A stretch of DNA of 64,000 bases from Alcanivorax sp. REN37 (GTDB taxonomy: Bacteria; Pseudomonadota; Gammaproteobacteria; Pseudomonadales; Alcanivoracaceae), in assembly GCF_041102775.1 (NCBI RefSeq), contig NZ_JBGCUO010000001.1, positions 372,001 to 436,000 of the forward strand, read 5' to 3'. Each line of letters starts with the position of its first letter. Positions within the stretch are counted from its first letter, which is position 1. The translations under genes and the position numbers were made by a program. Below the pieces are notes generated by a model, which made no database searches, was not told where the DNA came from, and saw only the letters and a program-made list of their open reading frames with translations. Positions 1-9,800 of the stretch are shown piece by piece.

Positions 1-339
1 ATCAAAGGGGGACAGCAGACCGCACTTCACGCAGCGCATCCAGCGCGGGAATGGCCGGACGGGAACGCCGATATTGGCCTCGGCAGACCAGACATCAACG
101 AGTTCGCTTTTCTGGAAAGGCGGCATCCGCAGATTCTCGACCTGCGTTCCCAGAACCTTCCGAACGGCAGCAAGCAGCCGTGCCTCTTGAATCGGTTGGC
201 AGCGATCCTTTTCCCAGCGGTCGATACCGAGTGTCACTACGGAAAGGCTGGGCAGGTCGATCAGCGCACCGGGGCCATAAGTCCACAGCAATTGGCTTGG
301 GCGTACTTCGCCGACTGGAGTTTTGTTGTTGATGATCAT
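1..339 (-). CDS. drmB: DISARM protein DrmB (DUF1998 family), N-terminal part only
   Basis: The window edge cuts this gene, so only its first 113 codons are visible. DrmB is the DUF1998 partner of the DrmA helicase in DISARM phage defence, and the two are known to work as a complex. The visible protein starts MIINNKTPVGEVRPSQLLW, continues with YGPGALIDLP, and reaches a first Cys pair in RCVKCGLL; the RPSQLL...GPGA(L/I)xDLP opening and the Cys-x-x-Cys are typical of the family. The ATG at 339 lies only 2 bases after the drmA stop codon, so the two are probably translationally coupled. The identification is by recognition of the N-terminus; the DUF1998 domain itself lies outside the window. drmC would be expected further left. 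Confidence 0.85.
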   Translation of the reverse strand, partial: MIINNKTPVGEVRPSQLLWTYGPGALIDLPSLSVVTLGIDRWEKDRCQPIQEARLLAAVRKVLGTQVENLRMPPFQKSELVDVWSAEANIGVPVRPFPRWMRCVKCGLLSPFD

Positions 340-341
340 GT

Positions 342-3300
342 TCAATCCTCATCCTTCGTTGCGGGACGAGGCTTCCAATCGTGATCGTCCGTGATATGGC
401 TCGTGTTCATGATCAGACGCACGCCGGGCTCGACCTCTCGCATCGACATCGGTACGGTCCAGTTGTCCCAGGCTTGAAGTCCAGGCGACTTGATCAATGC
501 CACGGTCTTGTCTTTTTCGGGGCCGCGCTTCTCGTAGGCCAAGATCCGTCCACCCTTGCTGACTTCTTTCGCCCATTCGTCGGCGCGCTCTTTCAGCTCA
601 GTCTCAGCCAACTGCTTGCGCGAGTTATCTTCCGCGACATTGCCTGCGCGTGTCGCCAAGACCTTGATGGCATCGACGATTTCGGCCTGATTGGACATGC
701 TCAATTGGCCAGCACCTTCGTTCGGGCTGAATTCGTCGTTCTCCAGACGCATCAGGCTCAACAACGAGCCCGTCAGGCCACGATCCATCGCGCGTGGCGA
801 GAATGGCGTTACCGATTGCGCCTCGACATGCTTGTAGAACGTGGCGTGGTAGTGCTCGAAGGTTTCGTAATGCGATAGGTCGCGTGGCCGGGCCCACGTC
901 AGCACCGTGCAGACCAAGCCGGGGAAGGAGCGCCCGACACGGCTGGTGGCCTGAATGTATTCGGCGGTTCCCTTGGGTTGCCCGTTCACAGCCATCAGTC
1001 CGAGCCGGTTTACGTCGACACCCACTGAAAGCATGTTGGTGGCCAGCACCACATCGATGGCGCGCGTGTCGCCCTCTTGCCACTTGGTCACGTACTTGCC
1101 GACTGCGGCGTCGAACTCGGACTTGAACTTGACCTCCAGGTTATCGAGGTACTTGGGGATGTCCTGGCTCGATACCCGCGACGTCAGCTCGCGAATGTTG
1201 CTAATGCTGCGTTGTGCCAGCGCAGGCCGCTCCACCATGCTCATCTGCACGCGATAGGAACGTGTCTGCACATCGTCCTCTGCCAGCCGCTTCATCCCGC
1301 CCAATTCACGCAGGGAGTTGAAGTAGCCGACCATGGTCATGTACGGGTCAGCAGGTTCGCCAAAGTGATCGAACAGTTCTTGCGCCGCCGTCAGGAACGC
1401 GGTGTAGACGCGGATCAGCATTGCGGGGCGAGAACTACCGGGGGAGCACACGCCGAGGTAACGCCGTCCCGGTTTTTCTTCGATCGGTCTCTGCACCGAG
1501 AAGAAGTTGTCTTCCACGTCCAGTCCATGCGGCGGGAACACCGAAACTCGACGCATGAAGACGTTGTTCACTTGCTCCTTGGCTTTGCGCACCGTCGCCG
1601 TGGAGGCAATGATCTTCGGTTTGACCGTCTTGCCATCAAGTGTCCAGCCGCACAATTCATCCACGGCGGTCTCATACAAGCCCACCATGGTGCCCAGCGG
1701 CCCACTGATCAGGTGGAACTCGTCCTGAATGATCAGGTCAGGCGGGCGGATCGGGTTGATGACCTTCACCTTGGATGAAGGGAAGCCCTTGCCCGCTTGG
1801 TGATTGCCATTGCAATCGGCACCTTGCCAAAGCAAGCCGTGGCGCTCGCATTCCTGGCCCACGCGACCAAACAGTGTGCGCACCTGACCACGCCACGCCA
1901 TCATGGCGAACTTGTCCACGGTGGCGATCATCATCGTGGGTGGGCGGTGGTAGATCTCTTCGTCCACGACCAGTACCGGAATCCCCGGGTGTGGCTGCTT
2001 GCTGGATTTGCCCTTGGAAAAATCGCAGCGGCCTTTCTTGTCACCACAGTAGACGAAGGTACGGCCAGTGCCTTTGTCGACCTCGACGTCGCGCCCAGGG
2101 GCCACTTCCGAGCCACACCAAGGGCAACTGGTGAGCTGCGCGGGCGATGCCGCTCCGGCGTTGTATTTGCCGGGGTTACGTACATCCTCGATGGCGCGGT
2201 GGCTGTCCTCGGTCGTGCCCGGTGTCACCTTGTTGCCAACCCAGAGGCCGATGGTGAAGGGTTCCGTGCCGAGGGATTTGTCTCCCTTGTCCAGCGCTTC
2301 ACGCCGCAACACTTCCATGGCGCAAATCAATGCCGTGGCGCGCTGGAATTGCTGCAGCGTCAGCAAGCGCAGTGTGTAACGCATGATCACGGCCAAGCCG
2401 CGTGAGCTGTCGTAGCCGCCGAGATTGCCCTGCATGCGCCTAATGGCCATGGTAAAGGCCGCCACACCCAAATAGGCTTCTGTCTTACCACCACCGGTGG
2501 GGAACCACAGCAGATCGGCGTAGGCCTCGACGGGCTGGACGCGATCTGGATGACTCGGATCTGCCAACGACGGGATCGAGAGCAGCAGAAACGCCAACTG
2601 GAATGGACGCCAGCTGCGGTTCTTCAACACATCGAACTTGTCGATGGTGACATCCTCGCCCCGGCGCATGGCCAGCGCGTATTGGCTGCGCACGCGCTGC
2701 GTCGCCATCGCACGGTTGGCGAAGCGAAAGGCAGCAAGCGCTTTCTCATCGGCTTTCAGCGTGTCGATACCCTGCTGCAGGCGCGTGTGGATCTCCTGGC
2801 AACGATCCATCGCTTGTTGCGACTGGGTGTCGTAGCCGGTCACTTCGGCACCGACGCGGGCACGCTGTTCATCGATCCACGCGGCGTAATCCTTGGTCAG
2901 CATGCTCAAGGCATCGACGAGCGGGTCGATCTCCAGGGTCGCCAGCCGCTGCATATCGAGCAGGCCACTGCTGACCATCTGGCGCATCGCTGGACGATCG
3001 CTTGGATCAAGCCCGGGTGTTTCCGTGACCTGCACTTCGTACTGCGGCATCACCGTGGTGCGCACCTCAGTGGCCAGCGTCACATCGTCTGCGGTTTCGG
3101 CATGGATGGCAACGCCATGGCCCACGGCGAATTCGACGCGGTTGCGGTAGATCATCTCCAACGCTTCACGCTCGGGGTCCATGCCGTCGGCGTCCAGCAC
3201 CGGCCTGCGCCGGAAGATGGCACGCTTGGCGGCTTCCTTCTCCGATCGAACGATCAGCTCGGGCTGGAACACCCACGCCGTATCACGGTTGGTGTCCGGC

Positions 3301-4325
3301 TCTTCCTGTGCGTTCACCAGGAACAAGGTGACCAGCCGATCGCCATTGGCATTCTTGGCCCGGATAGAACCCTGCACGCGCACTTCGGGAAACTCGTTGT
3401 CGGGTGCTTGATGTGGAATCACGCCTTCGGTCAGTGGCAGCACGATCTTGCCGCCACAAGGAATGCGTTGCCACACCTTGGCCTTCTGCCCGTTGGACTT
3501 GAGCAGTTCATGATCATCATTCGGTACACGCTCGTACCGGCCCCAACGCGCTTCGATCTCGATCCGATCAGCGTCACCATCGACGCAGAAAGTCATGCCC
3601 AAACTACTGGGCACCAGAGACTGGTTGCTGGCAGCGTCGATCTCGTCAGCCGAATCCGATTCCGGCTCTACACGCCCGGTGGCCGTTCCAAACTCCGCCC
3701 CCGGTTCGTGACGTCCGGGAGCCTTGGCCTCCGTGGGCACCTCAAAGTCGTCATTGGCCAGTGGCCCGTCCAGCCCCTCAATGCCGCCCTGTGTGGCCTC
3801 ACGCGGGGCCAGTTTGCCAACCAAGTAGCGATCCCGCACACCCATGTCGACGATGCGTTCGCGGGGGCCACCAGCCGGGCCGAGCAGGTCGTCCATCACG
3901 GCCAACTGCAGCAGTTCGCGGATGTAAGCCTGATCCTCGATGATCGGCACTTCGGCGATCGTCTTGTGCAACGCCTTGGGGAGCGACTCCAGGAAATCCG
4001 TCCATTGAATGCGACCAACGCTGCCGGACGAAGGCGGGGTGAGCGAAGTAAGACCAATCGAAACCGCCGGATCGACAAACAGCATGCGGTCGAAGTAGAT
4101 CGTGGTGGTCTCCAGATCGGAACGAAGTCGCAGCACCCGCCCGACTCGTGTGATGTGACCGGCGGCATTTAGGATCAAGACCCAATCATCATCCGCGATA
4201 GCTTGATACAGCGAATGCTCACCTTTCAGTCGCAACGTATAAGGTGCAAGTGTGAGGTCTGCAGCGATGCCATGATCGATGGCGATCCATGCATTGGGTT
4301 GTTTCACTACCGTACCTGTCTGCAT
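342..4325 (-). CDS. drmA: DISARM helicase DrmA
   Basis: Superfamily 2 helicase of about 1,327 residues, the core DISARM protein that with DrmB engages invading DNA. Walker A is FPTGGGKT (about residue 608). The Walker B-like box is QDEFHL (about 865), followed by ASTATV. A C-terminal helicase half carries LSVGVDVNRL and QATSRVGR (about 1127). A zinc-ribbon-like CPWCG...VYCGDKKGRC lies between the helicase motifs. The frame is open to 4394, but the ATG at 4325 has a GGGGGCAAG ribosome site and starts 8 bases after the RT stop; the upstream ATG would overlap the RT gene by 61 bases. Its stop is 2 bases before drmB. Together with drmD, drmMI and drmB this gives the class 1 DISARM order, except that two extra genes precede drmA. 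Confidence 0.9.
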   Translation of the reverse strand: MQTGTVVKQPNAWIAIDHGIAADLTLAPYTLRLKGEHSLYQAIADDDWVLILNAAGHITRVGRVLRLRSDLETTTIYFDRMLFVDPAVSIGLTSLTPPSSGSVGRIQWTDFLESLPKALHKTIAEVPIIEDQAYIRELLQLAVMDDLLGPAGGPRERIVDMGVRDRYLVGKLAPREATQGGIEGLDGPLANDDFEVPTEAKAPGRHEPGAEFGTATGRVEPESDSADEIDAASNQSLVPSSLGMTFCVDGDADRIEIEARWGRYERVPNDDHELLKSNGQKAKVWQRIPCGGKIVLPLTEGVIPHQAPDNEFPEVRVQGSIRAKNANGDRLVTLFLVNAQEEPDTNRDTAWVFQPELIVRSEKEAAKRAIFRRRPVLDADGMDPEREALEMIYRNRVEFAVGHGVAIHAETADDVTLATEVRTTVMPQYEVQVTETPGLDPSDRPAMRQMVSSGLLDMQRLATLEIDPLVDALSMLTKDYAAWIDEQRARVGAEVTGYDTQSQQAMDRCQEIHTRLQQGIDTLKADEKALAAFRFANRAMATQRVRSQYALAMRRGEDVTIDKFDVLKNRSWRPFQLAFLLLSIPSLADPSHPDRVQPVEAYADLLWFPTGGGKTEAYLGVAAFTMAIRRMQGNLGGYDSSRGLAVIMRYTLRLLTLQQFQRATALICAMEVLRREALDKGDKSLGTEPFTIGLWVGNKVTPGTTEDSHRAIEDVRNPGKYNAGAASPAQLTSCPWCGSEVAPGRDVEVDKGTGRTFVYCGDKKGRCDFSKGKSSKQPHPGIPVLVVDEEIYHRPPTMMIATVDKFAMMAWRGQVRTLFGRVGQECERHGLLWQGADCNGNHQAGKGFPSSKVKVINPIRPPDLIIQDEFHLISGPLGTMVGLYETAVDELCGWTLDGKTVKPKIIASTATVRKAKEQVNNVFMRRVSVFPPHGLDVEDNFFSVQRPIEEKPGRRYLGVCSPGSSRPAMLIRVYTAFLTAAQELFDHFGEPADPYMTMVGYFNSLRELGGMKRLAEDDVQTRSYRVQMSMVERPALAQRSISNIRELTSRVSSQDIPKYLDNLEVKFKSEFDAAVGKYVTKWQEGDTRAIDVVLATNMLSVGVDVNRLGLMAVNGQPKGTAEYIQATSRVGRSFPGLVCTVLTWARPRDLSHYETFEHYHATFYKHVEAQSVTPFSPRAMDRGLTGSLLSLMRLENDEFSPNEGAGQLSMSNQAEIVDAIKVLATRAGNVAEDNSRKQLAETELKERADEWAKEVSKGGRILAYEKRGPEKDKTVALIKSPGLQAWDNWTVPMSMREVEPGVRLIMNTSHITDDHDWKPRPATKDED

Positions 4326-4333
4326 CTTGCCCC

Positions 4334-5485
4334 CTATGCCCCTGCGCTCATCGGCGCTGGAATTTTTGAAAACTGATTGTGGAATTCTTGCCACCTTGCG
4401 GTATCGACATCTTTGACGAAAGCGATCAAACCTGCGAGGTGGTTATGGAAGCCTATGGCCGAATCAAATTTTTCGTGCTCGGCAACGGCAACCAGTCCAT
4501 ATTTCTGCGCTGCGTGCAAGTGCCTGTCGATTCGTTTGTAAGTCTCTCTCGACAGTCTTGGAACAGTGCCGTCAACGAGCAAGCCGAGCACTACCTTTTT
4601 CGATCCCGGCCCTGCCACCCGCGTTTTCTTCGCGTTTTCACGAAAGCCACATTTGCGAATGGTTCCGACGATGGCGCGATGAATATCGCCAATCGACATA
4701 CGCTCGGGTAATTCTCCACCAGCAGAAAACGTTAAATCGTCGGCATATCGCGTATAGGTAAATCCGTGCAGATCCGCGAAGATTGTCAACTTCTCATCAA
4801 GATCAAATGCGGCAAGGTTGCTCAGCATTGGGCTTGTCGGAGCCCCTTGGGGAAGTACGCCCGTTGCGCCAGTTCGCTCTACATAGAATTGATATGCCTT
4901 CTTTGACGCCACAAGGCGTTTGGGCCGCAGATGATGTTTTAGATGCGCTGGGAGCCTAGTTGTCGTGCATAGTCGAGCCAGTTCAAATGCAAGCAACGGT
5001 CGGTAACCCGCTTTCATGAAAACCCGATAGGCGTCGGATTCGCTAAGTGCGTGGAAGAAATTTTCCAGATCGTATTGAAGAAGCCAGCGAGCCCCGCAAT
5101 GCACGGACGCGCATTTACGAATACCACCGTCTGCGTGAAAAGCGTATGAGGCCGGGTGTGGCCTCATTTTCTGGAGCAACTCCAGATTGATGAACTGCTG
5201 AACCTTGAACAGATCACCAGAGACAGCGTGGATGTGACGTCTGCCGCCACTTCTCTTTTTCACCGCAAACATGCGGTAGTTGGCCGACTCTCGCCGCCGC
5301 TCTACCGTTGCTCGTAATACGCTGTACTCAACCGCAGTGATTTTTGCGAGATGTCGCAAGGTAAAAATCACAGGCAGACCTGCCCGAGCCAGTCGCTGGG
5401 CGTAGGCCTTCAAATGATCAGCAGCTGGCTTGCCTAGAACAGGCGTGGTAGCTTGAGAAAGGTGATGTACTGACCAGGCTTCCAT
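4334..5485 (-). CDS. Retron-type reverse transcriptase embedded in the DISARM operon
   Basis: RNA-directed DNA polymerase of 383 residues, close to the usual retron RT length. The RT motifs appear in order: FAVKKRSGGRRHIHA (residues 73-87), the first catalytic Asp in LLQYDLENFF (Asp139), LPQGAPTSPMLSNL (211-224), and the catalytic box YTRYADDLTFS (244-254). The retron-specific NAxxH and VTGL boxes are present in altered form, as CASVH (125-129) and VLGLLVDG (299-306). The ATG directly follows the stop codon of the upstream phosphoribosyltransferase-like gene (TGA then ATG, no gap), and the TAG is 8 bases before drmA. In known retrons such an RT makes a multicopy RNA-linked DNA that restrains or arms a toxin; that role here is inference. 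No free intergenic space exists for a separate msr-msd RNA. Confidence 0.88.
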   Translation of the reverse strand: MEAWSVHHLSQATTPVLGKPAADHLKAYAQRLARAGLPVIFTLRHLAKITAVEYSVLRATVERRRESANYRMFAVKKRSGGRRHIHAVSGDLFKVQQFINLELLQKMRPHPASYAFHADGGIRKCASVHCGARWLLQYDLENFFHALSESDAYRVFMKAGYRPLLAFELARLCTTTRLPAHLKHHLRPKRLVASKKAYQFYVERTGATGVLPQGAPTSPMLSNLAAFDLDEKLTIFADLHGFTYTRYADDLTFSAGGELPERMSIGDIHRAIVGTIRKCGFRENAKKTRVAGPGSKKVVLGLLVDGTVPRLSRETYKRIDRHLHAAQKYGLVAVAEHEKFDSAIGFHNHLAGLIAFVKDVDTARWQEFHNQFSKIPAPMSAGA

Positions 5486-6886
5486 TCACCTATCCTTTGA
5501 GCCCAAGGGGCCATCAGTGTCATGGTTCTCCCGAGACACCGCAGGTGATTGGAGCATGACACTGAAGGGCGGCGCAGCCGCCTTAGCGTCAGATCTTTCC
5601 AGAGATGCCTGTCCGACATCCCCATCCGCAAAAGCCGAAACTTCCACAGAATCTGCCAACCCAAGAGAAGCAAGCTCCTCTCTGATTGGCGGCTGAACGG
5701 TTGCCCGGCCAGCACACCACGAACTTGGAATATACAGGCTGCGATCCCAATCCGGCAGAGCAAGAGTGGAATCTGCATGTTTCAGGCAATCGAGACCCGC
5801 CGTTGTAAGGCGCAACTGCGGCGTCAGCAAGCCCATTTCTTTCGCGCTTCCGAGGAGTCCGACAGCGTATTTGTGGTCAACGCAAAGCCTCGCCGCGATG
5901 CTTCTGGAACTGCGAACACCCCGTTTGATGAGGGCCAGTAACTGAGCCACTTCATCAGATTTTGACGTTATCACCTCCGACGCAACCAAAGGTGTCTGAT
6001 CAATTAGCGCCAACAGCCAATCGGGCATCGCGCGCCCTGGCATGAGTCCTTGCCATTTGTCATTGGAAAACCACAAAACGCCAGGAATGTTATTGGGTAC
6101 GCTGTGGTAGAAAACGGTGTTGGCCAGCACTTCGCCGTACCCAAGGCGTGCCCATTTCGGAATCTTGGTCTGGCTGCGACAAAGTTGAATGATCTGCAGG
6201 TGGTTTTCTCCCCAGCGTCCTTCCAGCCAATTGGTGTCGTAGACCATATCGCTGGTGAAATCGACTTTCGATGACTTCCGGAATCTCCGCTTGCCATGGT
6301 CGGAGCCTTTTATCTTGGCGACTATCTTCGCTTCGGCCTCGCGCGGCCTTGCAAAGCTGACGACATGGATTCTGACGAGTCCGAAACTCCACCAACTCAG
6401 AAACGTTGGGTGGCTGAGCATCGCATTGATGAAGCCCGATACACGGTCGCCGCTACCGATCGAATCATCAATCAGCAGGTAATCATGAACTTTCTTGTCT
6501 CGAAGTTCAGTGAGTGAAGAGTGGTCGAGCAGAGTCTCAGGATTGGCTCGCGCTAGATTTGCGACCAGGGAATAAACCAAGTCTTCACTGCCCAGCGAAT
6601 CACCCGGACGGGCAACAATATCGCCCTCGTCATTCCATAGTGGCGATCCATCGTCCAGTTTCCGAACTGAGTAAAGCGCGTAAGTCTTCCCGCTCGGCAA
6701 CGCAGAAACGACTCGCTGCAACCATGCTGAATAGACATCGCGTGAAACGAATTGCAGGTGGCTCAACAGCAACTTGGCCGTGGTTCTCTGAACTTCAGGG
6801 AATTGGGACAGCCAACCCTGAATTTCTGGTGAGGCATCTATCTTCGACGGCGATATATTTTTGAGTTGCTGTTTCGCTGAGCTCAT
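5486..6886 (-). CDS. Phosphoribosyltransferase-like/winged-helix protein, putative retron effector
   Basis: 466-residue protein. Residues 136-149 (YLLIDDSIGSGDRV) match the PRPP-binding loop of phosphoribosyltransferases: a hydrophobic strand, two acidic residues, then G-S-G. A helix-turn-helix or winged-helix segment follows at about 310-370 (KRGVRSSRSIAARL...AKEMGLL). The last 70 or so residues are Ala/Ser/Asp-rich and look unstructured. A PRTase-like plus winged-helix protein next to an RT is, as I recall, the layout of type III retrons and of conflict-system PRTases. The reaction is unknown; modification of a nucleotide, NAD or nucleic acid is inference. Its ATG overlaps the drmMI stop (ATGA) and its TGA abuts the RT start, so it is bound into the DISARM operon. 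Base composition is lower in G+C than drmA or drmD, suggesting separate origin. Confidence 0.7.
   Translation of the reverse strand: MSSAKQQLKNISPSKIDASPEIQGWLSQFPEVQRTTAKLLLSHLQFVSRDVYSAWLQRVVSALPSGKTYALYSVRKLDDGSPLWNDEGDIVARPGDSLGSEDLVYSLVANLARANPETLLDHSSLTELRDKKVHDYLLIDDSIGSGDRVSGFINAMLSHPTFLSWWSFGLVRIHVVSFARPREAEAKIVAKIKGSDHGKRRFRKSSKVDFTSDMVYDTNWLEGRWGENHLQIIQLCRSQTKIPKWARLGYGEVLANTVFYHSVPNNIPGVLWFSNDKWQGLMPGRAMPDWLLALIDQTPLVASEVITSKSDEVAQLLALIKRGVRSSRSIAARLCVDHKYAVGLLGSAKEMGLLTPQLRLTTAGLDCLKHADSTLALPDWDRSLYIPSSWCAGRATVQPPIREELASLGLADSVEVSAFADGDVGQASLERSDAKAAAPPFSVMLQSPAVSRENHDTDGPLGSKDR
5494..5590 (-). ncRNA. Candidate structured RNA (possible msr-msd) overlapping the 3' end of the PRTase-like gene
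   Basis: Immediately upstream of the RT start, on the coding strand of the operon, are two adjacent foldable units. The first is a 6-bp GC stem (GGCGGC/GCCGCC, 5569-5583). The second is an 11-bp perfect inverted repeat, TCAGTGTCATG (5514-5524) against CATGACACTGA (5555-5565), whose 30-base loop can itself fold (CTCC/GGAG around CACC-TGC-GGTG). Retron RNAs normally lie just upstream of the RT and consist of short hairpins followed by a long one. The segment is inside the unstructured C-terminal tail of the preceding protein. I did not find convincing a1/a2 flanking repeats or a priming guanosine, so this is a candidate only. Confidence 0.25.
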
Positions 6887-9800
6887 GGCTTGGCCCGCCA
6901 GCGGTTGCCATCGGCGTGAGTCTCAATGAATTCATCACGCAATAACTCAGCAATGGCGGCATCCCAGTCATCCGTTGCAGCTCCACATCCAGCCAAGATG
7001 GCTTGCTTGGTAAACCAACCTGTGTGCGCTTCAAGCCAAGCAAGAATTTGATCAGTTGATATTGCCCCCCATTGATTGGCAACATCTTTGGGCAAGCATT
7101 CAGAAGAAGAATGATCATCTAACAAACTGGCTTGAAAGCTTTTCTCACCCAGCATGCTAGCGCTATTCGCTTTCTTAGGAGAGCGTCTTTCCTGTTTTGC
7201 AGATACAGGTAATGCCCCAGCCTCAATTGAATTTAGCTGAATTAATGATTGGATAACAAATGAACGTGCCTTGGGCGACATTGTGAATCTTATTTTTTCC
7301 GTACCAGACTGCGCGACATTGTGGAAGCCGTGTTCAAGATCAATGGAGGAAAAACCATAAGAATTGAGCAAGAGATTGTCAATTTCTTGATGAAGTGCCC
7401 TGATTTTTGCAATTTCAGGCTGCGTGCAGTCCGGATTGTGGAATTGTTTGTATATCTCGTATAGTCCAGTACGATTTTTCTTTGAGAGTTCCGCCCTCGC
7501 GTTCCAGTACGTCTCACCTGCTTTTGCCAGCGATTCTGTTGGGATTGGCATCGGGAAAGTCTCAAAGCAGTCCCCCGGTATATATCGCATTCCATTCCCT
7601 AATGATGATGCATAGCGTCTTGCCCAAACATCATGAAAAGAGCTTTGGAGTGCAGAAAAATCACTCCAGTCTTGCAACAAGAAAACGGCCAACTGCTCCG
7701 TATAAACAATATTTGATGGCAAATACTCAATAATATGATAATCGGACACCCTAGCTCGCACTAATATCTTTTTTAACTTTTTCTTCTTTATTCCATCGTA
7801 CAAGGCATTTCTTGAGTGCCAGAACTTCCACCACTCATAAACCATCCGAGGATATTTAACTCCATCCTTGGTTTCTCGGTCCGGCTTTACGTGAATTAGG
7901 ACATGGTCATACGGAGCCCGATAATTTTTCACTTGATCTAGATTCATTTCCCCAAAATCTATAATCCATCGCGAAAAATCCAGATCAATTAACTGATTTA
8001 GTTCCTTTCCGCCGAGGACAGGCTTAACAACATCAGCATTTTTGGCATTAATGGCGATTAACTGCTTTGCGCGCGCTTCATCTATGAAGAAGCCTTCTCC
8101 GAGAGGATTTGAGCCTTGGAAACACAAGCCAGCATTCTTAGATAGTTTTCTTGGGGCTTCCTCTGAACCACTACTTTCGACCAGCAAGTCGTTAATGAAC
8201 TCGACAGGCTGCCCATCTATAAAGCGTCGCCCAGCCCAAGGTCCGTTGAAAATATTAATCATGGCGACAAATACCGAAGCATTGCCAGGCCATTGGAAGT
8301 TTGGGCGCGCCGCAAAAACTGACGCACCAGAAGTTATTAAGTCAGAAAGTCCATGCTTACGTGTCACCCCTTGAGAAATTGTGTTTGTTGCCAACAATCC
8401 CATGGCGGCAAGTGGAGACAGCAAAGAAAATATTCTTTTAAAGAAAAATGCGCACAGGTCTACCTTGTTGTTCCCACTAAAAGCGTGAGCCAAATAGTCT
8501 CCATAAGCAGCACCACTTGTTTCTGTAATGCGCAATCCTCCAAGAAACGGAGGATTGCCAATGGCGGCATCAAAACCTACTCTTGGACCTGAAAACACTT
8601 CTGGAAACTCAAGAGGCCAATGAAAAGGCAAACGTACAGGCTTGTCATTGGGCAGGTCGGTCGTGAGCAAGGCAACTGATCTCCGATGCATTGCAGCAAG
8701 CACTTCCCAATTTCCGTCGACTACCTGTCCGGCCTTGATGGTTAGCGACGCTAGTACATTTTCCAAAGTCGCGCCGCTACTGTTTGATGCGAACACCTCC
8801 GCGATAAAAGCATCGGCGATACTTTCCGGCACTTCAAGCCTGCGGCGCGCATCGGTGTTCAGTTGTGCCATGGCTTCCACATCCCGGATGTCGCGTATCG
8901 GCATCTCGCGTAACTGCTGTCGCAGCTCGATGGCCTCGCGCACGGCACTCTCAATGTTCTGGCCGAACAATCGCTGCTGCCCCTTGCCTCCAGGTTTCAT
9001 GCTCAGCTCGGTGAGTTGAGCAAGTCGGTGAATGCCCAGCAAACTGTCACCACAGCGCAGGTTGTGGTCGAGGAAGCCAAAGGGACGGCCCTTGGCCAGC
9101 GTCACCAGCCAGATGGAGAGCTTGGCCAGTTCGACCGCCAGCGGGTTCAGATCGACGCCGTAGAGGCAGCGTTCGGCGATAAGCCTGCGCGCGATCACCG
9201 TGCGAGCTTCGCTGTCGCGAGGTAGCGGTTCTTTGGCCACTCCTGCGTCCAAGACTTCACCATCCACACTCACGGTTTTGCCCGTTGCCTCGACTTGTGA
9301 CCAAGCCTCGACGAGGCGATCCGACAGCCAACGACAGGCTTGAACGAGAAAGGCACCCGAACCCATGGCGGGGTCGCAGATCTTGAGGTCGAGCAGTTCG
9401 GAGGGCGATTTCAGCGTCCACTGCTCGCGCGGCGTTCCTTCTGCTGGGCCGACGTAGGCCACCGGCGTGAGCGTCTCGGCGACGATGGCTTCTGTCAGCG
9501 ATTTCGGGGTGTAGTGGGTGCCGGTTTCGCGCCGGTCGGAACCGGTGGTGACGATGAAGGCTCCTGCGGGATAGACCAGCGGATAGCCCCATGGGTCGGT
9601 ACGCAGCAGATGGGCATAGGGTTTGACGCGGTCGCGCAGCTTGGTGTCGCCCTGGCAAGCGGTCAGCAGGCGATCGGCCAAGGTGTCGTCGACGGGTTTG
9701 GCCAGATTATTGCGCACTCGGCTGGCGGAACTGCCGGAGCGTTCTTGTAGTAACTCAGCCAATCGCGCGGCACCATCCAAGCGTGCCGAATCCAGCTCGG

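Noticed and set aside
2550..4172. Open frame of 540 codons antisense to drmA
   Set aside because: Low-quality composition and no motifs; drmA on the other strand has all helicase motifs.
5569..5583. GC hairpin as a transcription terminator before the RT
   Set aside because: No T run follows on either strand and it lies inside a coding frame; treated as part of the candidate RNA fold.
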